Source: Sphingomonadales bacterium
GTDB taxonomy: Bacteria; Pseudomonadota; Alphaproteobacteria; Sphingomonadales; Govanellaceae
Length of the DNA stretch: 64,000 bases
NCBI GenBank assembly: GCA_019455285.1
Contig: JACFMS010000008.1
Span: 9,428 to 73,427 of the forward strand
Reading direction: 5' to 3'
Shown: piece after piece, positions 8,507 to 17,143 of the stretch
Numbering within the stretch: position 1 is the stretch's first letter
Layout of the letters: the number at the start of each line of letters is the position of its first letter
The notes under the pieces: model-generated
What the model was told of the DNA's origin: nothing
The model's input: only the letters and a program-made list of their open reading frames with translations
Databases searched by the model: none
Program-made: the position numbers and the translations under genes

Positions 8507-10714
8507 ATGGCGGACGACGCAGGGGAAAAAGCGTTATCAGCGATAAAACGGTTCGGCGCGCCATGGCGCGCCGCGCTTCTCGATCACGCGCACAGCCTGG
8601 CGGAAGAAGCCCGGTACGCAGCGGTCATCTGGATCGTCGTCGCCTTTGCCGCCGGCATCGGCGGTTATTTTGCCCTCTCCCGTGAGCCGCCCGTACTGGT
8701 CTCTCTTATTCCCGCTCTGACTTTTGCCGTGGCCGCCTGGCGGCGGCCTGCTGGCGTCTCCCGGTTGAGCTTGGCGCTGCTGTCCGCCGTCGCCGCCGGC
8801 ATCGCCTGGTCGTCAATGATGGCGATGTGGCGACAAGCGCCGCTCCTGGAGCGGCGCATCGGGCCGGCGGCTGTTACGGGCGAGGTCATCTCGATGGAGG
8901 AGCGGACCCGCGGCGAGGTCCGTCTGGTGATCGGCGTGCGGTATATCGAGGGTCTGGCGGCGGAAGAGACGCCCCATAAAATCCGCCTCAGCGTGCGCAC
9001 GGAGATCGGTGATGTCACGCCAGGCCGCCGGGTGCAATCGCGGGCGATCCTGTGGCCGCCCAAGCCGCCGTCGCTGCCCGGCGATTATGATTTTTCCCGG
9101 GAACTTTATTTCCGTCAAATCGGCGCCCTTGGCGTCGCGATATCGCCGGTGACGGCAACCGCAGACGGCGCAGACGCCGATGCCGATGCTGATGCCGGTT
9201 TTCGCGCTCGGACCGAACGGTTACGTTTGGCCATCTCGGCGCGGTTGAAAGCGGCCATTCCCGGCGACGCCAAGTTCATCGCTGACGCCCTGGTCACCGG
9301 CTTTCAAGGCGCGATCCCCGCGCCCGTGGTCGACGCCATGCGCAATGCCGGACTGGCGCACTTGCTGTCAATCTCCGGCCTGCATATGGCGATGGTGACG
9401 GGCATCGTGTTTTTCACGCTCAGGGCGATGCTGGCGCTTATCGAGCCATGGGCGCTGAAATATCCCATCAAGAAATGGGCGGCGGCGTTGTCCATCATCG
9501 CCGCCTATTTCTACCTTCTCATCAGCGGCCTTCAGGTGCCCGCTGAGCGCTCTTTCATCATGGCGAGCCTGGTGCTGATCGCCGTCATTCTCGACCGGCA
9601 GGCGATTTCCCTGCGCATGGTGGCGCTGGCCGGCTTGGCGTTGCTGGCGCTGTCGCCGGTATCCCTGGTCAGCATCAGCTTTCAGATGTCGTTTGCCGCC
9701 GTCACCGCGCTGGTGGCGTTTTACGAGTATATGCGTCAGCGTCGGCGCGCCGCGACGGAACGCCCGGCGACCGGCATGGCCGGCAAGCTCGCTTTGGCCT
9801 TGGCGGGGGTCCTGGTGTCCACCTTGGTTGCCGAGGCCGCCATCGCGCCGGCGGCGCTGTTCTATTTCGGCAATGTGCCGCTCCTGGGTGTGGCGGCAAA
9901 CGCGGTGGCGATCCCGCTTACCGGCAGCCTCATCATGCCGCTACTGATCCTGGGCATCGTCGCCATGCCGTTTGGCCTGGAAGCCTGGCCCTTGGCGCTG
10001 GCCGGCAAGACAATCCAGTTGGTCATTGACATCGCGGCCTGGATTTCGTCCTTCGATAAGGCCATGGTGCACGCGCCGGCGATGCCATTTGCCGCCTATC
10101 TGGCGTTGATTGCCGGCGGCGTCTGGTTGGTGGCGTGGCGGTCGCGGATTAGGCTGCTGGGTGTTGCGCCGCTGCTGCTGGGCGTTGCGCTGACGGTTTT
10201 CGCCCGGCCGGCGGATGTGTTCGTGGCCGGCGAGGGCAACTTGGCGGCGGTGCGTCTGGCCGATGGCAGCTATGCGCTGACGCCGGGGCGGGCGCAGAAA
10301 TGGGAGCGCGATCGCATCGCCCAATGGTCGGCCAAGGAGACCACGACTTGGCCGGACCACGGAGCGAGCTCTGACCGTTGGTTGAGTTGCGATGGCTTGG
10401 GCTGCGTCTATCGGCCGTCTTCCGGTCATGTCGTGACGTTGCCGAAACACACGGACGCGCTGGCCGATGATTGCCGCCGCGCCGATGTCCTGGTGGCGGA
10501 CCTGTGGTTGCCGCGCGCCTGTGTCGGCCCGCAGATCAAGATCGGTCGGCGCGAGCGGCGGGATAACGGCGGCTACGCGCTGTGGTTAGAGGCGGACGAA
10601 GTGCGGGTGGAGACGGTAGGCGATCGTCGCAACGGCCGGCCGTGGGGCCGCCGCTTAGGCGGAGAGGGTCAATCCAACTCTCGCCGTCATTCCCACGAAA
10701 GCGGGAATCCATAG
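8507..10714 (+). CDS. comEC: ComEC/Rec2 family DNA-uptake channel protein
   Basis: A polytopic inner-membrane protein of 735 residues that forms the channel for single-stranded DNA in natural transformation. It has an N-terminal membrane pair, a DUF4131-like soluble part (about 100-210) and the Competence domain with the typical NAGLAHLLSISGLHMAMV motif. Several further membrane spans are followed by a C-terminal domain that is short and lacks an obvious metallo-beta-lactamase HxHxDH motif. Around residue 222 a run of alternating Ala-Asp is encoded by a GCCGAT simple repeat. The last nine codons and the stop come from a palindromic repeat (10685-10754). Confidence 0.93.
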   Translation: MADDAGEKALSAIKRFGAPWRAALLDHAHSLAEEARYAAVIWIVVAFAAGIGGYFALSREPPVLVSLIPALTFAVAAWRRPAGVSRLSLALLSAVAAGIAWSSMMAMWRQAPLLERRIGPAAVTGEVISMEERTRGEVRLVIGVRYIEGLAAEETPHKIRLSVRTEIGDVTPGRRVQSRAILWPPKPPSLPGDYDFSRELYFRQIGALGVAISPVTATADGADADADADAGFRARTERLRLAISARLKAAIPGDAKFIADALVTGFQGAIPAPVVDAMRNAGLAHLLSISGLHMAMVTGIVFFTLRAMLALIEPWALKYPIKKWAAALSIIAAYFYLLISGLQVPAERSFIMASLVLIAVILDRQAISLRMVALAGLALLALSPVSLVSISFQMSFAAVTALVAFYEYMRQRRRAATERPATGMAGKLALALAGVLVSTLVAEAAIAPAALFYFGNVPLLGVAANAVAIPLTGSLIMPLLILGIVAMPFGLEAWPLALAGKTIQLVIDIAAWISSFDKAMVHAPAMPFAAYLALIAGGVWLVAWRSRIRLLGVAPLLLGVALTVFARPADVFVAGEGNLAAVRLADGSYALTPGRAQKWERDRIAQWSAKETTTWPDHGASSDRWLSCDGLGCVYRPSSGHVVTLPKHTDALADDCRRADVLVADLWLPRACVGPQIKIGRRERRDNGGYALWLEADEVRVETVGDRRNGRPWGRRLGGEGQSNSRRHSHESGNP

Positions 10715-10754
10715 TAAAATTAAGTGACTGGATCCCTGCTCACGCGGGGATGAC
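10685..10754. repeat. Palindromic repeat family B (dRS3-like), copy 1
   Basis: A 70 bp element with two half-palindromes. Outer arms are CGTCATTCCC and GGGGATGAC; inner arms are GCGGGAATCCA and TGGATCCC. The core ATTCCC-N8-GGGAAT resembles the dRS3 repeat known from Neisseria. It overlaps the end of comEC, supplying the in-frame codons RHSHESGNP and the TAG stop at 10712-10714. It may also terminate comEC and the convergent lexA transcript. Other copies: 12842-12912, 17075-17102 and 27959-28027. Confidence 0.9.
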
Positions 10755-10800
10755 AGTTAAAGTATGTAATTGCAGCAAATCTATCTGAACGGAAACAAGC

Positions 10801-11484
10801 CTACGAATACCGCCGGTAGAGCCCCACCAGCTTGCCCTGAATCTTAACCTTATGGGCGGGGTAGATCTGCGTTTCCAGGCGTTGATTGGCCGGTTCCAGC
10901 GCCACCTGGGAGCCGCGCTTGCGCAGGATCTTCAAAGTGGCCTCGATGTCGTCCACCAGCGCCACCACCACATCGCCGTTATCGGCGGTATCGCAGCGCT
11001 TGATGACCACCGTGTCGCCGTCATGGATGCCGGCTTCGACCATGGAATCGCCCGATACCTCCAGCGCATAATGATCGCCACGGCCCAAGATCGCCGCCGG
11101 GACGGCAACGCTGCCGTCCTGCTGCAAAGCCTCAATGGGTGTGCCGGCGGCGATGCGGCCATGGAGCGGCAGCTCGACCACCTCGATGCCGGCGGGGGCG
11201 GCGGGTTCGGGCTTGCGGTTGCGGGTAAAGTCGGGGGTGATGACGGCGGCGCCGGGACGGCTCGGCGTTACCTCCGGCAGGCGCAAGACTTCCAGCGCCC
11301 GGGCGCGGTGCGGCAGGCGGCGGATGAAGCCGCGCTCTTCCAGCGCATTGATCAGGCGATGAATGCCCGACTTCGACTTCAAGGACAGCGCTTCCTTCAT
11401 TTCATCGAATGACGGCGCGACGCCCGCCTCTTTAAGTCGTTTATCGATGAAAATGAGCAGTTCTCGCTGCTTTCGGGTTAACAT
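10801..11484 (-). CDS. lexA: SOS repressor LexA
   Basis: Represses DNA-damage genes and cuts itself when RecA is activated. The 227-residue product has an N-terminal winged-helix DNA-binding domain ([13 protein letters not shown]..., residues 1-65). After a Pro-rich linker comes a peptidase S24 domain with the Ala113-Gly114 cleavage site (RIAAGTP), nucleophile Ser147 (GDSM) and general base Lys185 (EATLKIL). A perfect alphaproteobacterial SOS box lies 50 bases upstream, so it is probably autoregulated. It is the last gene of the leftward trp-moa-moe-lexA stretch. Confidence 0.97.
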   Translation of the reverse strand: MLTRKQRELLIFIDKRLKEAGVAPSFDEMKEALSLKSKSGIHRLINALEERGFIRRLPHRARALEVLRLPEVTPSRPGAAVITPDFTRNRKPEPAAPAGIEVVELPLHGRIAAGTPIEALQQDGSVAVPAAILGRGDHYALEVSGDSMVEAGIHDGDTVVIKRCDTADNGDVVVALVDDIEATLKILRKRGSQVALEPANQRLETQIYPAHKVKIQGKLVGLYRRYS

Positions 11485-11533
11485 GCCGCCCTCCCACGCG
11501 AAAGATCAGACATCTCATTGATGTTTCCTTATT

Positions 11534-11548
11534 GTTCTACTTTAGTTC
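11534..11548 (-). promoter_or_regulatory. LexA operator (SOS box) of lexA
   Basis: GTTC at 11534-11537 and GTTC at 11545-11548 are separated by exactly seven bases. This is the direct-repeat GTTC-N7-GTTC operator known for LexA in alphaproteobacteria (read on the lexA strand as GAAC-N7-GAAC). It is centred about 57 bases before the lexA start codon, between moeA and lexA. Confidence 0.88.
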
Positions 11549-11577
11549 GCATTTGTCGTCAAGAGGTTCAGGCTGCG

Positions 11578-12792
11578 TCAGGATAATTTGATGATGGCTG
11601 TGATATCGCCGACGGCGGCTGGCGGCGCGAACGGTGGCCGGATGATGAAGGCGTCCGCCGCCGCCAGGGGGGAGAGCATGCTGCTGTCCTGGTTGGCGAA
11701 GGGGGTAGCTACCAGTTCGCCGTCCTTCTCCGTCAGCCGGGCGCGCAGGTATTCCTGGCGTTCGTCGTTCTCGGGCAGGGCGGTTCCCAATCGCGCTGGG
11801 ATTGTCGGCAGACGTTCGGGCGTGCGGCCCAGCATGCGGCGGATCGCCGGCACCAGGAAGAGGTAGCCGCAGACCAGCGATGATACCGGGTTGCCGGGCA
11901 GGCCGAGGAGAGGAAGGCCGGCGAACTTGCCGTAAAGCAAGGGCTTGCCCGGCCGCATGGCGACCCGCCAGAATTCCAGGTCGAGCCCCAACTCGCCGAA
12001 CGCCGCCTGGATAAGGTCGTGTTCACCCACCGAGGCGCCGCCCGAGGTCACCAACAGGTCAAGCTTGGCGGCCAAGGCGGCCTCCCCAACACGCTTCAAA
12101 TCGGTCACCGTATCGCGAGCGATGCCGAAGTCGATGGCCGCGCCACCCTCTGCCTCGATCAGTGCCGCCAAGGCAAGGCTGTTGGAGCTGACAATCTGGC
12201 CCGGACCGCAGGGCTCGCCGGGTAGCACCAGTTCGTCGCCCGAAGCCAGAATGCCGATACGCGGCCGGCGGCGCACCGGCAGGGTTGGCCAATTGGCGGC
12301 GGCGGCCACCGCGATATGGCGGGCATCCAGGCGGGCGCCGGCGGATACCAGTACTTGGCCGGCGGTGAAATCAAGCCCAGCCGGGCGGACGAAGCGCCCC
12401 ACTCCCACCCCTTCCTTGATGACGACTGTATCGCCCTGGCGCTCGGTATTTTCCTGCATCACCACGGCATCCGCGCCAGAGGGCAGCGGCGCGCCGGTAA
12501 AGATCCGCGTGGCTTCTCCCGGCTTGATGGTAACCATGGATACCTTACCGGCGGGAATTTCATCGACGATCTTGAGCGTGGCGGGACAACGGGCGGTGTC
12601 CGCCGCGCGCACCGCATAGCCATCCATGGACGAGGCGGCAAACGGCGGCTGCGAGGCGTGGGCCGTCACGTCGGCGGCCAGGGTACGGCCGGCGGCCTCA
12701 GCGATCGCCACGGATTCCGCGGCCAGCGGGGCGAACGGCGTCAGCGCGGTGGCGATGGCCTGATCGATGGGCAAGAGGGGGGAGCGGGCCAT
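11578..12792 (-). CDS. moeA: Molybdopterin molybdenumtransferase MoeA
   Basis: Inserts molybdate into adenylylated molybdopterin in the last step of molybdenum cofactor synthesis. The ATG at 12792 (MARSPLLPID) gives 404 residues, the family's usual length; longer starts upstream add non-conserved sequence. Recognisable segments are ASSMDGYAVRA near the N-terminus, the IFTGAPLPSGADAVVMQEN region, and the MoCF-binding domain with TSGGASVGEHD and MRPGKPLLYG. It lies downstream of moaC, separated by 165 bases that hold a repeat-B copy. Confidence 0.95.
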   Translation of the reverse strand: MARSPLLPIDQAIATALTPFAPLAAESVAIAEAAGRTLAADVTAHASQPPFAASSMDGYAVRAADTARCPATLKIVDEIPAGKVSMVTIKPGEATRIFTGAPLPSGADAVVMQENTERQGDTVVIKEGVGVGRFVRPAGLDFTAGQVLVSAGARLDARHIAVAAAANWPTLPVRRRPRIGILASGDELVLPGEPCGPGQIVSSNSLALAALIEAEGGAAIDFGIARDTVTDLKRVGEAALAAKLDLLVTSGGASVGEHDLIQAAFGELGLDLEFWRVAMRPGKPLLYGKFAGLPLLGLPGNPVSSLVCGYLFLVPAIRRMLGRTPERLPTIPARLGTALPENDERQEYLRARLTEKDGELVATPFANQDSSMLSPLAAADAFIIRPPFAPPAAVGDITAIIKLS

Positions 12793-12841
12793 GGCTGCTA
12801 AATATCCTTTCGTTCTAACGGGCTCACACCCAATTCTCATC

Positions 12842-12912
12842 CGTCATTCCCGCGCAAGCGGGAATCCAGATTCTTTGATAAAGGACTGGATCCCCGCCTT
12901 CGCGGGGATGAC
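12842..12912. repeat. Palindromic repeat family B (dRS3-like), copy 2
   Basis: A 71 bp full-length element between moaC and moeA. The arms read CGTCATTCCCGCG, GCGGGAATCCAG, CTGGATCCCCGC and GCGGGGATGAC. It splits what is otherwise a tight leftward operon and could form a strong hairpin in the moaC-moeA message. It matches the ATTCCC-N8-GGGAAT core exactly. Confidence 0.92.
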
Positions 12913-12957
12913 TAAGTAAGAAAGCGGCAGCTTTTAATTTCATTGGCGATATTCGTC

Positions 12958-13428
12958 TTACTCCGCCGTAAAATGGCCGGAGCGGCCGCCTTCTTTGGCC
13001 ACCAGTCGGATGTCACCGATCACCATGCGCTTGTCCACCGCCTTGACCATGTCATAGAGGGTGAGCGCGGCGACGCTGACGGCGGTCAGGGCCTCCATCT
13101 CGACGCCGGTGCGGCCGCTGACGGTAACCGTCGCGGTGATCTCGATGGCCTCCTTCTCGACCGTAAAATCCACGTTCACCGCGGACAGCGGCAGGGGATG
13201 GCACAAGGGAATGAGATCGGCGGTTTTCTTGGCCGCCATGATGCCGGCGAGCCGCGCCGCGGCGAACACGTCGCCCTTGGGCGCCTTGCCCTCGACGATC
13301 AGCGCCAAGACCTCAGCGCTCAACCGGACACGGCCCTTGGCCACCGCCTTGCGGCTGGTGACGTCCTTCTCGGAGACGTCCACCATGCGGGCCTGACCTT
13401 TATCGTCCAAATGGCTGAGCTTGCTCAT
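12958..13428 (-). CDS. moaC: Cyclic pyranopterin monophosphate synthase MoaC
   Basis: With MoaA it converts GTP into cyclic pyranopterin monophosphate, the first committed intermediate of molybdenum cofactor. The 156-residue product is full length and shows the conserved segments [32 protein letters not shown] and [10 protein letters not shown] (which includes the active-site Asp/Lys region). Its ATG overlaps the trpC stop in an ATGA, so translation is probably coupled to trpC. The trp-moa linkage is conserved in related orders. Confidence 0.96.
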   Translation of the reverse strand: MSKLSHLDDKGQARMVDVSEKDVTSRKAVAKGRVRLSAEVLALIVEGKAPKGDVFAAARLAGIMAAKKTADLIPLCHPLPLSAVNVDFTVEKEAIEITATVTVSGRTGVEMEALTAVSVAALTLYDMVKAVDKRMVIGDIRLVAKEGGRSGHFTAE

Positions 13429-14225
13429 CAGCGGTTCCCTTTCAGGAGGGCGCGGGTGGCGGCCTCGACATCCGTTTGGCGCATCAACGTTTCGCCAATG
13501 AGAAACGCCCGAACGCCCGCCGCCGCCAACCGGTCCAAATCGGCGCGGCTCGACAAGCCGCTTTCGCCCACCACCAGCCGCCCTTTCTTGACCTGAGGGG
13601 CCAATTCAAGGGAGGTTTTAAGATTAACCTCTAATGTCTTTAAATTACGATTGTTTATGCCGATAATTTTACTTTTCAGACGGTGCGCGCGCTCAAGTTC
13701 GGCGGCGTCATGTACTTCGATCAAAACATCCAGGCCCCAGTCAATCGCTGCCGCCTCCAGCTCCGCCGCCTGGGCGTCGCTCAGCGCCGCCAGGATCAGG
13801 AGAATGCAATCCGCACCCAGCGCCCGCGCTTCAACCACCTGATAAGGATCAAGCATGAAATCCTTGCGTAATATAGGCAAATCGACCGCAGAGTGGGCCG
13901 CCATCAGGTAGCTGTCATGGCCCTGGAAATAAGGTTCGTCGGTCAGTACCGAAAGACATGTCGCGCCGCCCGCCGCATAAGCGCGGGCGAGCGCTGCGGG
14001 GTCGAAATCGGCGCGGATCACGCCCTTCGACGGACTGGCCTTCTTGATCTCGCAGATCAGCCCATAGCCATCGGCTTTGCTGGCCGCCGCCAGCGCCCGG
14101 GTAAAGCCCCGGGGCGGGGCGGCAAGGCGCGCCAAGGCTTCCAGGCCGGGCAGCGGCATCATCGCTTTGCGCGTCATGACATGCTGGCGCTTGTCGGCGC
14201 AGATTTGGGCCAGGGTATCGCTCAT
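13428..14225 (-). CDS. trpC: Indole-3-glycerol phosphate synthase
   Basis: Closes the indole ring of tryptophan from carboxyphenylaminodeoxyribulose 5-phosphate. The 265-residue TIM barrel has the typical [10 protein letters not shown] segment, the [12 protein letters not shown] strand, [10 protein letters not shown] and VGESGL, carrying the catalytic Lys/Glu/Asn/Ser positions of the family. It is monofunctional: there is no fused TrpF. The start overlaps the trpD stop by four bases (ATGA) and the stop overlaps moaC. Confidence 0.97.
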   Translation of the reverse strand: MSDTLAQICADKRQHVMTRKAMMPLPGLEALARLAAPPRGFTRALAAASKADGYGLICEIKKASPSKGVIRADFDPAALARAYAAGGATCLSVLTDEPYFQGHDSYLMAAHSAVDLPILRKDFMLDPYQVVEARALGADCILLILAALSDAQAAELEAAAIDWGLDVLIEVHDAAELERAHRLKSKIIGINNRNLKTLEVNLKTSLELAPQVKKGRLVVGESGLSSRADLDRLAAAGVRAFLIGETLMRQTDVEAATRALLKGNR

Positions 14226-15256
14226 GACTGGGCTTCCGCCGCCGGTTGATTGGTGAGTGCGATCCAGCGATCGAGGAGGGCGTTGGCGCGGCCGCTGTCG
14301 GTGGCGGTCGCCGCCATCTTCACCCCCGCTTTAAGGTCGTCAGCCTTGCCGGCTACCACCAGGGCGGCGGCAGCGTTGAGGAGGGCAATATCGCGATAAG
14401 CGCCGGCCGCGCCGCGCAGGAGGGCGCGGAGCGCCTCGGCATTGGCCGCAGCGTCGCCGCCCTTCAGGTCGGCCAGCGCGGCGCGTTTCAACCCCACCTC
14501 CTCCGGCGCGATGGCAAAGGTGCGCACACGGCCGTTCTCGAAGGCGGCGACGTCGGTTTCCGCCGTGGTGGTGATTTCGTCCAGACCGTCGCGGCCATGC
14601 ACCACCCACACCCGCTCGGAGCCCAGCCTTCCTAGCACCTCGGCCACTGGCTCGATCCACTTGCGGTCAAAGACGCCGATCAACTGGCGGCGGGTCTCGG
14701 CGGGGTTGGCCAATGGTCCTAAGAGGTTGAAGATGGTGCGGGTGCCCAGCTCGCCGCGCGTTGGCGCAACGTGCCTCATGGCGCCATGGTGGCGCGGCGC
14801 CAGGAGGAAGGTGATGCCCAGGTCGCTGAGCGACCGCCCGGCCGTTTCATGCCCGGCCTCGATGTTGACGCCCAGGGCGGCCAATACGTCGGCCGAGCCT
14901 GATTTCGAGGACACCGCCCTGTTGCCGTGCTTGGCCACCGGCACGCCGCAGGCGGCGGCGATCAGGGCGGCGGCGGTGGAGACGTTATAGGTGCCGGCGC
15001 TGTCGCCGCCGGTGCCGCAGGTATCGATGGCCCCTTGCGGGGCGGCGATGGTGTGGGCGCGCTTACGGAGCGCCATGGCACCGCCGGTGATCTCGTCCAC
15101 CGTCTCGCCGCGCACCCTGAGCGCCATCAAAAAGCCGCCCACCTGGGCCGGCGTGGCGTCGCCCGACATCATGATGTCAAAGGCCTCGCTGGCCTCCGCG
15201 ACGCTCAGCGCCCGCGCCTCGGCCACTTTCGCAATCAGTTCCTTAAACCGCGACAT
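14222..15256 (-). CDS. trpD: Anthranilate phosphoribosyltransferase
   Basis: Joins anthranilate and PRPP. The ATG at 15256 ([13 protein letters not shown]) with GAGG upstream gives 344 residues; the longer reading would overlap trpG and is not conserved. Motifs present are the PRPP-binding [17 protein letters not shown], the [21 protein letters not shown] segment, and the [31 protein letters not shown] region. It starts seven bases after trpG ends and overlaps trpC. Confidence 0.97.
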   Translation of the reverse strand: MSRFKELIAKVAEARALSVAEASEAFDIMMSGDATPAQVGGFLMALRVRGETVDEITGGAMALRKRAHTIAAPQGAIDTCGTGGDSAGTYNVSTAAALIAAACGVPVAKHGNRAVSSKSGSADVLAALGVNIEAGHETAGRSLSDLGITFLLAPRHHGAMRHVAPTRGELGTRTIFNLLGPLANPAETRRQLIGVFDRKWIEPVAEVLGRLGSERVWVVHGRDGLDEITTTAETDVAAFENGRVRTFAIAPEEVGLKRAALADLKGGDAAANAEALRALLRGAAGAYRDIALLNAAAALVVAGKADDLKAGVKMAATATDSGRANALLDRWIALTNQPAAEAQS

Positions 15257-15263
15257 TCCAGCC

Positions 15264-15848
15264 TCAATGAACGGTAAAGGACCGCGCGCGGTCAATGAAA
15301 TTTTTCAAAAGCTTATGCCCATGTTCTGAAGCGATGCTTTCAGGATGGAACTGGACCCCGTGGAGGGGCAGGGTCTTGTGTTCCAAGCCCATGATCAGCC
15401 CATCCTCGGTTTCCGCCGTGACCGCCAGGCAGGCGGGCAGGTTTTCCCGCGCGACCACCAGCGAATGGTAGCGTGTGGCGTGAAAGCCGTTGGGGATGCC
15501 GGCGAAAATACCCCGCGCCCGGTGGTAGATGGCGCTCACCTTGCCGTGTATGGGCACGGGCGCGCGCACCACGCGGCCGCCAAATGCCTGGCCGATGGTC
15601 TGGTGGCCGAGACAGACCCCCATCAGCGGCACCTTGCCGGCGGCCTTGGCGACAAGATCGAGGCAGATGCCGGCCTCATCCGGGGTGCAGGGACCAGGCG
15701 ACAGGACGATGCCCTCGGGCTTGAGCGCCAGCGCTTCATCGGCTGAGAGGGCGTCATTGCGGCGCACCTCGACGTCGACCTTCAATTCCACCAGATAATG
15801 GTAGAGGTTGTAGGTGAAACTGTCATAGTTATCGATCAGCAGAAACAT
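15264..15848 (-). CDS. trpG: Anthranilate synthase glutamine amidotransferase subunit
   Basis: Supplies ammonia from glutamine to TrpE. The 194-residue class I amidotransferase has the N-terminal [13 protein letters not shown], the oxyanion segment [11 protein letters not shown], nucleophile Cys79 in GVCLGHQ, and the HPES His/Glu pair near the C-terminus. It may also serve p-aminobenzoate synthesis, as is known for TrpG in some bacteria. It is separated from trpE by an oppositely oriented gene (15943-17046), so it needs its own promoter in the 94-base gap upstream. Confidence 0.95.
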   Translation of the reverse strand: MFLLIDNYDSFTYNLYHYLVELKVDVEVRRNDALSADEALALKPEGIVLSPGPCTPDEAGICLDLVAKAAGKVPLMGVCLGHQTIGQAFGGRVVRAPVPIHGKVSAIYHRARGIFAGIPNGFHATRYHSLVVARENLPACLAVTAETEDGLIMGLEHKTLPLHGVQFHPESIASEHGHKLLKNFIDRARSFTVH

Positions 15849-15942
15849 GCTGGACCCTAATCCCTGGCAAACGGTTTGCTTCTTCTAAACCATTTCAGGG
15901 TCATATTAAAGAACGGCTGATAAGCATTTGAAAGGAACTGGA

Positions 15943-17046
15943 GTGGCCAGGCAGCGGCAGAGCAGCCAGCGCAGTACGACGTCTGCCCCAGGGCGGCGGC
16001 GGGCGGCGCTTGGCCTGGCGGTCGAGACTCCTGCGCCCGCGCCGGCCCCGCGCCGAAAAACCAAGCGCTCCGCCAAGCCGCGGCGAAAATGGCTGGCCGT
16101 TCACGCCTTGGCGGTGCTGGCGGCGACGGCTGTCGGCGTGATGTATGTCGCCGACCTGATGCGCCAGCCGGCGGCGGAAGCGGCGTTGGCCGCCACGGTT
16201 CCGCTTGCTCCCGAGGTGAGCGCCGCCATGCCGTCGCTTAAATCGACGCCGCCATCGCCGCTGCCGCGTCCGGCCCAGCATGAGGCAGCGCCAGTGGATG
16301 ATGACTTGCCGCCGTGGCGGCGCTATGCCGCCGCCGTGCCGGCCGGCGCCGAGCATCAGCCGCGGCTTGCCATCGTCATTGATGATTTAGGGCTCAACGA
16401 AGCGGCGGCGCGGCAAGTGGCCGATCTGCCGCGGCCGATCACCATGGCGTTCCTGCCCTATGCCCGCAATCTGCCGGCGCAGACCTTAAACGCCCGCCTC
16501 AAAGGCCAAGAGCTTCTGGTGCATCTGCCCATGGAGCCGGCAAGTCAGGGGGTAGACCCAGGGCGGAACGCGCTCCTGACCGATCTGCCGCCGACCGAGA
16601 TCGAACGGCGGCTGGACTGGAATTTGAGCCGCTTTACCGGCTTCGTCGGCGTCAACAATCATATGGGCAGCCGCTTTACCGCTGACGCCGACGCCATGAC
16701 GCTGGTGTTGCGAAAGCTGGCGGGCAAGGGGTTGTTGTTCCTTGACAGCCGTACCGCCGAGAATTCCCAGGGCGCTCGCATCGCCGCCGCCCTCGCCATG
16801 CCCCACGGCGCGCGCAACGTGTTCCTCGACAACGAACGCAATGCCGACGCCATTCTGGTCCAACTGGAGAAGGCGGAAGCCGTGGCGCGCAGCCGCGGCC
16901 AGGCCATCGCCATCGGCCATCCCCACGCCCAGACCATCGCTGCCCTGCGTCAGTGGATTCCCGACGCTCGCCGGCGCGGCATCGCCCTGGTGCCGCTGTC
17001 ATCCCTGGTCAAAGCGCCAGCCCCGGTGACGGTTGCCAGCCGCTGA
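15943..17046 (+). CDS. Divergent polysaccharide deacetylase family protein (YibQ/COG2861-like)
   Basis: The preferred start is GTG at 15943, with AAAGGA six bases upstream (367 residues). The N-terminus is very basic and is followed by one membrane anchor (WLAVHALAVLAATAVGVMYV, about residues 50-69), a Pro/Ala-rich linker and a periplasmic catalytic-type domain. That domain begins RLAIVIDDLG and contains ITMAFLPYA, HLPMEP, VGVNNHMGSRFT and IAIGHPH, the divergent NodB-like fold of COG2861. In relatives this family sits near envC/ctpA and is linked to peptidoglycan turnover; substrate here is unknown. It lies between trpE and trpG in the opposite direction. Confidence 0.85.
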   Translation: MARQRQSSQRSTTSAPGRRRAALGLAVETPAPAPAPRRKTKRSAKPRRKWLAVHALAVLAATAVGVMYVADLMRQPAAEAALAATVPLAPEVSAAMPSLKSTPPSPLPRPAQHEAAPVDDDLPPWRRYAAAVPAGAEHQPRLAIVIDDLGLNEAAARQVADLPRPITMAFLPYARNLPAQTLNARLKGQELLVHLPMEPASQGVDPGRNALLTDLPPTEIERRLDWNLSRFTGFVGVNNHMGSRFTADADAMTLVLRKLAGKGLLFLDSRTAENSQGARIAAALAMPHGARNVFLDNERNADAILVQLEKAEAVARSRGQAIAIGHPHAQTIAALRQWIPDARRRGIALVPLSSLVKAPAPVTVASR

Positions 17047-17074
17047 AAAGTAAGGCTCATTCAACTCATTCTGC

Positions 17075-17102
17075 CGTCATTCCCGCGAAGGCGGGAATGA
17101 CG
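17075..17102. repeat. Palindromic repeat family B (dRS3-like), solo core, copy 3
   Basis: A perfect 28 bp palindrome: CGTCATTCCCGC, loop GAAG, GCGGGAATGACG. It corresponds to the outer arms of the 70 bp element joined directly, as if the inner half had been deleted. It lies between the convergent deacetylase and trpE genes and could act as a bidirectional terminator stem. Confidence 0.9.
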
Positions 17103-17143
17103 GATAGGGATGCGGGGGTGGCGAATAATAATTCGCAATTATC

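Noticed and set aside
9160-9200. GCCGAT-rich stretch in comEC as a possible minisatellite or phase-variable tract
   Set aside because: Only a few imperfect units are present and they stay in frame by codon length; too short and irregular to propose slippage control.
8507-10714. Presence of comEC as proof of natural competence
   Set aside because: ComEC is widespread in alphaproteobacteria that are not known to be transformable, and no other competence genes are in the window.
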